Positions 5,940-8,528 of a DNA stretch of 8,528 bases are shown here, piece by piece. The position numbers and the translations under genes were made by a program. Source of the DNA: Planctomycetes bacterium UBA2386. Its GTDB lineage: Bacteria; Planctomycetota; UBA1135; UBA2386. Position 1 is the first letter of the stretch. Each line of letters begins with the position of its first letter. The notes beneath the pieces are model-generated. The model was not told the origin of the DNA and searched no databases. It worked only from the letters and a program-made list of their open reading frames with translations. Location of the stretch: NCBI GenBank assembly GCA_002343845.1, contig DDSQ01000029.1, forward strand, positions 1 through 8,528, written 5' to 3'.

Positions 5940-5958
5940 TGCGCGCCCTCACATCCCC
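5932..5958. terminator. Bulged hairpin straddling two convergent stop codons
   Basis: GGGGGTGA (5932-5939) can pair with TCAC-AT-CCCC (5949-5958), an 8-bp stem with a 2-nt bulge and a 9-nt loop. The left arm contains the stop of the exported-protein gene and the right arm the stop of the convergent response regulator. Only 9 bp separate the genes, so any shared terminator must lie here or inside coding sequence. The absence of T-runs makes intrinsic termination weak. Confidence 0.35.
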
Positions 5959-6782
5959 AGGATGCTGCTGACCGCCACCGAGCGACCCGAGGACGCGCCC
6001 GCGCCGCTGTCGGTGACGAAGGGCTGCACGTGCGCGAGCAGGTCCTGCTTGCGCAAGGGCTTGCGCAGCCGGGCGTCGCAGCGCGACAGCACGGTGCGCA
6101 GCCCGTCGAAAGCGTCCTCGGGCCGCGCGAGCAGCACGACGCGCGGCGGCCGGTGGTCCGCGGCGTAGGGGCGCGTCTTGATCAGCCGGCAGGTCACGAA
6201 GCCGCTGATGCCCGGCATGCGCGAATCGAGGAGCACCAGATCGAAGCGGCCTTGCGCGACGCGGTACAGCGCCTCCTCGCCGCTGCGCACGAAAAGCGCC
6301 GCCACGCCGAGCCTGCGGAAGTAGCGCCGCATCGAGCGCAGCGTGTTCTCGTTGTCGTCGACCACGAGGACCCGTTCGGCCGCCGCGGCGTCGACGGCCG
6401 GGGCGGGTGCGGCCGGCGCGCGTGCCGCGGCCTTGCGACCGCCCTGGGTCAGATCGTCGAGCACGCCCAGCAGCGTCGTCATGTGCACGGGCCGCGGCAG
6501 ATGGGCGATCGCCCCGGGGAAGGGCCGCGCGCCGATGCTGATGCAGCGCCCCGGCCAGCGCCAGGCCTGGCGCACCGCCTCGGGCAGGTCGCCGTTGACC
6601 AGCACGAGCTCGGGGTGGTGCGCCGGTGCCACCTGCAGGTAGCCCCGGTCGCGTCGGGGCCGGTTGGTCTGCGGCAGCGGCTCGCGCCGCGCGCGTTGCT
6701 CCGACATGCGGAAGAACAGGTCGAAGGTCGTGCGCTCGAACGTGCCGAAGCCGATCAGGCTGACCCGGTGCAGCACCGTCAT
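5949..6782 (-). CDS. Response regulator with degenerate receiver-like N-terminal half and C-terminal REC domain
   Basis: This 277-residue protein has no DNA-binding output domain. The C-terminal half (about 136-257) is a receiver domain: D142/D143 in VLVVDDNENT, phospho-acceptor D186 in LVLLDSRMPG and K241 in LRKPL. The switch Thr/Ser is replaced by A219 (VVLLARPED). The N-terminal half (about 1-112) opens with HRVSLIGFGTFERTTFDLFF and has strand-like ELVLVNGD and CISIGARP, then RPVHMTTLLGVLDDL, which resembles the last strand and helix of a receiver but lacks the acidic pair and the Lys. Burkholderiales regulators with this HRVSLIGF-type start exist as I recall. An Ala/Pro linker (118-135) joins the halves. 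The ATG at 6782 has GGGA upstream; an in-frame GTG at 6938 would add a low-complexity extension with no ribosome binding site. It probably acts by protein-protein contact. Confidence 0.85.
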   Translation of the reverse strand: MTVLHRVSLIGFGTFERTTFDLFFRMSEQRARREPLPQTNRPRRDRGYLQVAPAHHPELVLVNGDLPEAVRQAWRWPGRCISIGARPFPGAIAHLPRPVHMTTLLGVLDDLTQGGRKAAARAPAAPAPAVDAAAAERVLVVDDNENTLRSMRRYFRRLGVAALFVRSGEEALYRVAQGRFDLVLLDSRMPGISGFVTCRLIKTRPYAADHRPPRVVLLARPEDAFDGLRTVLSRCDARLRKPLRKQDLLAHVQPFVTDSGAGASSGRSVAVSSILGM

Positions 6783-6959
6783 CGCGCGTCCCGGATCCGG
6801 TGGACGCGCGCCGTCGGCAGCTGGCCATCGAGGCTGGACTCGGTCATCCGCTGGTCGCGCATCGGCAGCAGGGTCGGACACGCGGCGATTGTCGACCGCT
6901 TTGCGGGCCGCCGATGCGGCGTCGCCGGCCGCTCGCACGCGATCGGGGGGAGCCCGCGC
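6783..6959 (-). other. 177-bp gap between TPR-protein gene and response regulator gene
   Basis: The gap follows the TGA of the TPR gene on the minus strand. No clear promoter or terminator is visible. It includes a 27-codon frame starting ATGCGCGAC (about 6862) whose TGA overlaps the regulator's ATG by 4 bp (ATGA), but this frame has no ribosome binding site. All three minus-strand frames are open over most of the gap, a GC effect. The two flanking genes may still be one transcript. Confidence 0.4.
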
Positions 6960-8528
6960 TCAGGCCCCGCCGGCAGGGCTGTCGCGCAGCAGCCGGTTCA
7001 GCGGCTGGGCTTCGAGGAAGGTTGTGCGCCATGCCGGGGGAACGTGCTGCGCCGCGGTCGTGGCCAACCAGTGCTGGCCGCGCAGCAGCAGACCGCGGGC
7101 CCGGACGGGCTCGCCGCTGGCTGCCAGCGCGCGTGCCGGCGCGAGCCAGCGCAGGGCCCGCTCGACATGGATGGGCTCGACCCCCTGCATCATGATCGCC
7201 AGCGCCCTGTCGGCTGCGGCGCGCGCGCCGGTGACCTCGTCGGGCTGGTTCGCCGCGAGCAGGGCAGCGTGCAGCCAGGCGCCGAGCGCGACGTTGGCCA
7301 GCCCGGCCGCCTCCGCGCCCTCGGCGATCTCGCGCACGCGCCGCGCGGCCTGGTCATCGGGCCGTGCCAGGGCGCGCTCCACCTGCAGCAGCCAGCCGAG
7401 CTCGGGCCAGCCTTCGGCAGGCAGCTGTTGCTCGGCCTCGTCGAGCACCGCCACCGCGTCGCCACCGGCCCGTTGCCGGGTGCGGGCGAGCAGCAGCAGC
7501 CAGCGCACGGTGTGGCGCGCCGGCAGCTGGCGGCCCAGCGGCAGGCCAGCGCCGTCGAGCAGCTGCAGCGCGCGCTCGTGTGCGCCGAGATCCAGCCAGA
7601 CCTGCGCGCGCAGCAGCTGCGCGAGCGGCATGCGCTGAGCCGCGTGCCGGGCCAGCCACGGTTCGGCGCGCTCGCACCAGTCGAGCGCCGATGCGTAGCG
7701 GCCCAGGGCGCGTTCGCTGCCGCCCGTCACGAGGGCGACCAGTCCGGCCGGCCCGTCGGAACCGGCCGCCACCAGGTCCAGCGCCTTGCCCGCGAGCTCG
7801 CGCGCGCCGATCGGGTCGCCCGCCTCGAGACGGCCGGCGGCATAGTTGGCGAGCAGCGTCGCTCGCTGCGCATCGGCGTCGCGCGGCACCTGTGCCAGCG
7901 CGGCGAGGTGCCGACGGCGGGCGTCGTCGGCGCGGCCCAGGTTGTCGAGCACGGCCGCGAGGTTGCCGGCCAGGCTGGCCCGTTCGTCGGCGGGTGCGTG
8001 TTCCCGAAACACTGGCTCGGCGGCCTCGAGCAAGGCGAGCCCGCGCTTCAGCTGCCCGGCAAGGCCCAGGGTCGTGCCGAGCACCTGCTGCGCCTGGGCG
8101 AGCAGCCATGCATCGCGCTCGGCCCCGGCCCGTCGCAGGGCTTCCTCGGCCAGCGGCAGCGCGGCCTCGAGCTCGCCGCCGACCATGGTATGCCAGGCGG
8201 CGTGCAGCGTGGAGCGCGCCTGCTGCCGCGGCGACCGCGCCAGGCGCCTGAGTTGCGCGAGCAGCGACGGACCCTGGGTGTCGCGCAGCGCGTCGGCGTG
8301 CGTCTCGAAGGCTTCGCAGGCGCAGTCGAAGGCGAGGTCGAGTTCGCCGTGCTCCTCGGCCAGGGTCGCGGCGCGCACCAGGCACGCGATCGCGTGAGCA
8401 CGCTCGCCGAGCTGGCGGGCCCGCCGGCCGGCCAGGCGCAGCGCGGGCACGGCCCGCGCGGGTTGCCCGGCCGAAAGCCAGTGCGCGGCCACACGTTCGG
8501 CGGCGGCCTCGCCACGGGCTTCGAGCCA
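6960..8528 (-). CDS. TPR-type helical-repeat protein, C-terminal part of a larger (probably ATPase) regulator
   Basis: The frame is open from the right edge of the window to the TGA at 6960-6962, giving 522 residues with the N-terminus missing. A GTG at 8492 could be read as a start, but the 12 codons before it (WLEARGEAAAER) continue the same helix, so the true start is probably outside. The first residues, AERVAAHWLSAGQPARAVPALRLAG, resemble the end of the ATPase module of large STAND/AAA-type regulators (BTAD, LuxR/MalT-like or cyclase-linked), where TPRs follow. The rest is almost wholly helical, with TPR-like pairs, for example around ELEAALPLAEEALRRAG, AQQVLGTTLGLAGQLKRGLALLEAAE and NLAAVLDNLGRADDARRRHLAAL. 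No HTH is seen at the C-terminus, so any DNA-binding domain must be upstream. It probably binds proteins and may work with the response regulator gene that follows. Confidence 0.8.
   Translation of the reverse strand, partial: WLEARGEAAAERVAAHWLSAGQPARAVPALRLAGRRARQLGERAHAIACLVRAATLAEEHGELDLAFDCACEAFETHADALRDTQGPSLLAQLRRLARSPRQQARSTLHAAWHTMVGGELEAALPLAEEALRRAGAERDAWLLAQAQQVLGTTLGLAGQLKRGLALLEAAEPVFREHAPADERASLAGNLAAVLDNLGRADDARRRHLAALAQVPRDADAQRATLLANYAAGRLEAGDPIGARELAGKALDLVAAGSDGPAGLVALVTGGSERALGRYASALDWCERAEPWLARHAAQRMPLAQLLRAQVWLDLGAHERALQLLDGAGLPLGRQLPARHTVRWLLLLARTRQRAGGDAVAVLDEAEQQLPAEGWPELGWLLQVERALARPDDQAARRVREIAEGAEAAGLANVALGAWLHAALLAANQPDEVTGARAAADRALAIMMQGVEPIHVERALRWLAPARALAASGEPVRARGLLLRGQHWLATTAAQHVPPAWRTTFLEAQPLNRLLRDSPAGGA

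Noticed and set aside
6783..6938. N-terminal extension of the response regulator to a GTG at 6938.
   Set aside because: The added 52 residues are low-complexity, lack a ribosome binding site, and precede the family-like HRVSLIGF start.
1..8528. Search for CRISPR arrays, tRNA genes, insertion sequences and attachment sites.
   Set aside because: No regular direct repeats with spacers, no cloverleaf-like conserved tRNA boxes, no transposase or integrase motifs and no flanking terminal repeats were found by eye.

Overview
This is a very GC-rich, gene-dense window of about 8.5 kb. Its protein families and base composition suggest a betaproteobacterium of the Burkholderiales (Rubrivivax/Leptothrix-like relatives). 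That is an inference from family resemblance and composition; no rRNA or other marker gene is present. The window is dominated by signal transduction. No tRNA, rRNA, CRISPR array, insertion sequence or prophage gene was seen.

Layout. (1) Positions 1-796, plus strand: the last 29 codons of an unidentified gene, then a YhhN/TMEM86-type membrane protein (predicted lysoplasmalogenase family). (2) Positions 769-3215, minus strand: a two-component pair, with a LytS/AlgZ-class histidine kinase transcribed first and an AlgR/LytR-class LytTR response regulator after it. The regulator's 3' end overlaps the 3' end of the YhhN gene by 28 bp, tail to tail. (3) Positions 3216-3457: a 242-bp divergent intergenic region with inverted repeats and an ECF-like GGAACTT element. 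(4) Positions 3458-5939, plus strand: an ECF sigma factor, a single-pass membrane protein that is probably its anti-sigma factor (ATGA overlap), and an exported periplasmic protein of an uncharacterised family. (5) Positions 5949-8528, minus strand: the C-terminal part of a large TPR-type helical-repeat protein running off the right edge, followed by a response regulator with a degenerate receiver-like N-terminal half and a C-terminal REC domain.

How they may work together. The kinase should phosphorylate the LytTR regulator through the usual His-to-Asp relay. The ECF sigma factor should be held at the membrane by the downstream single-pass protein until an envelope signal frees it; the exported third protein is a candidate signal sensor or effector. 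The kinase and sigma operons diverge from one short region, so cross-regulation is possible but not shown. The most unusual item is the kinase's sensor region. Between its two predicted membrane helices lie a TonB-like Pro/Lys/Glu stalk, an Ala-rich linker and a roughly 70-residue Ala/Glu/Arg helix, in place of a recognisable ligand-binding domain. The second most unusual is the tandem receiver-like regulator paired with the TPR protein.
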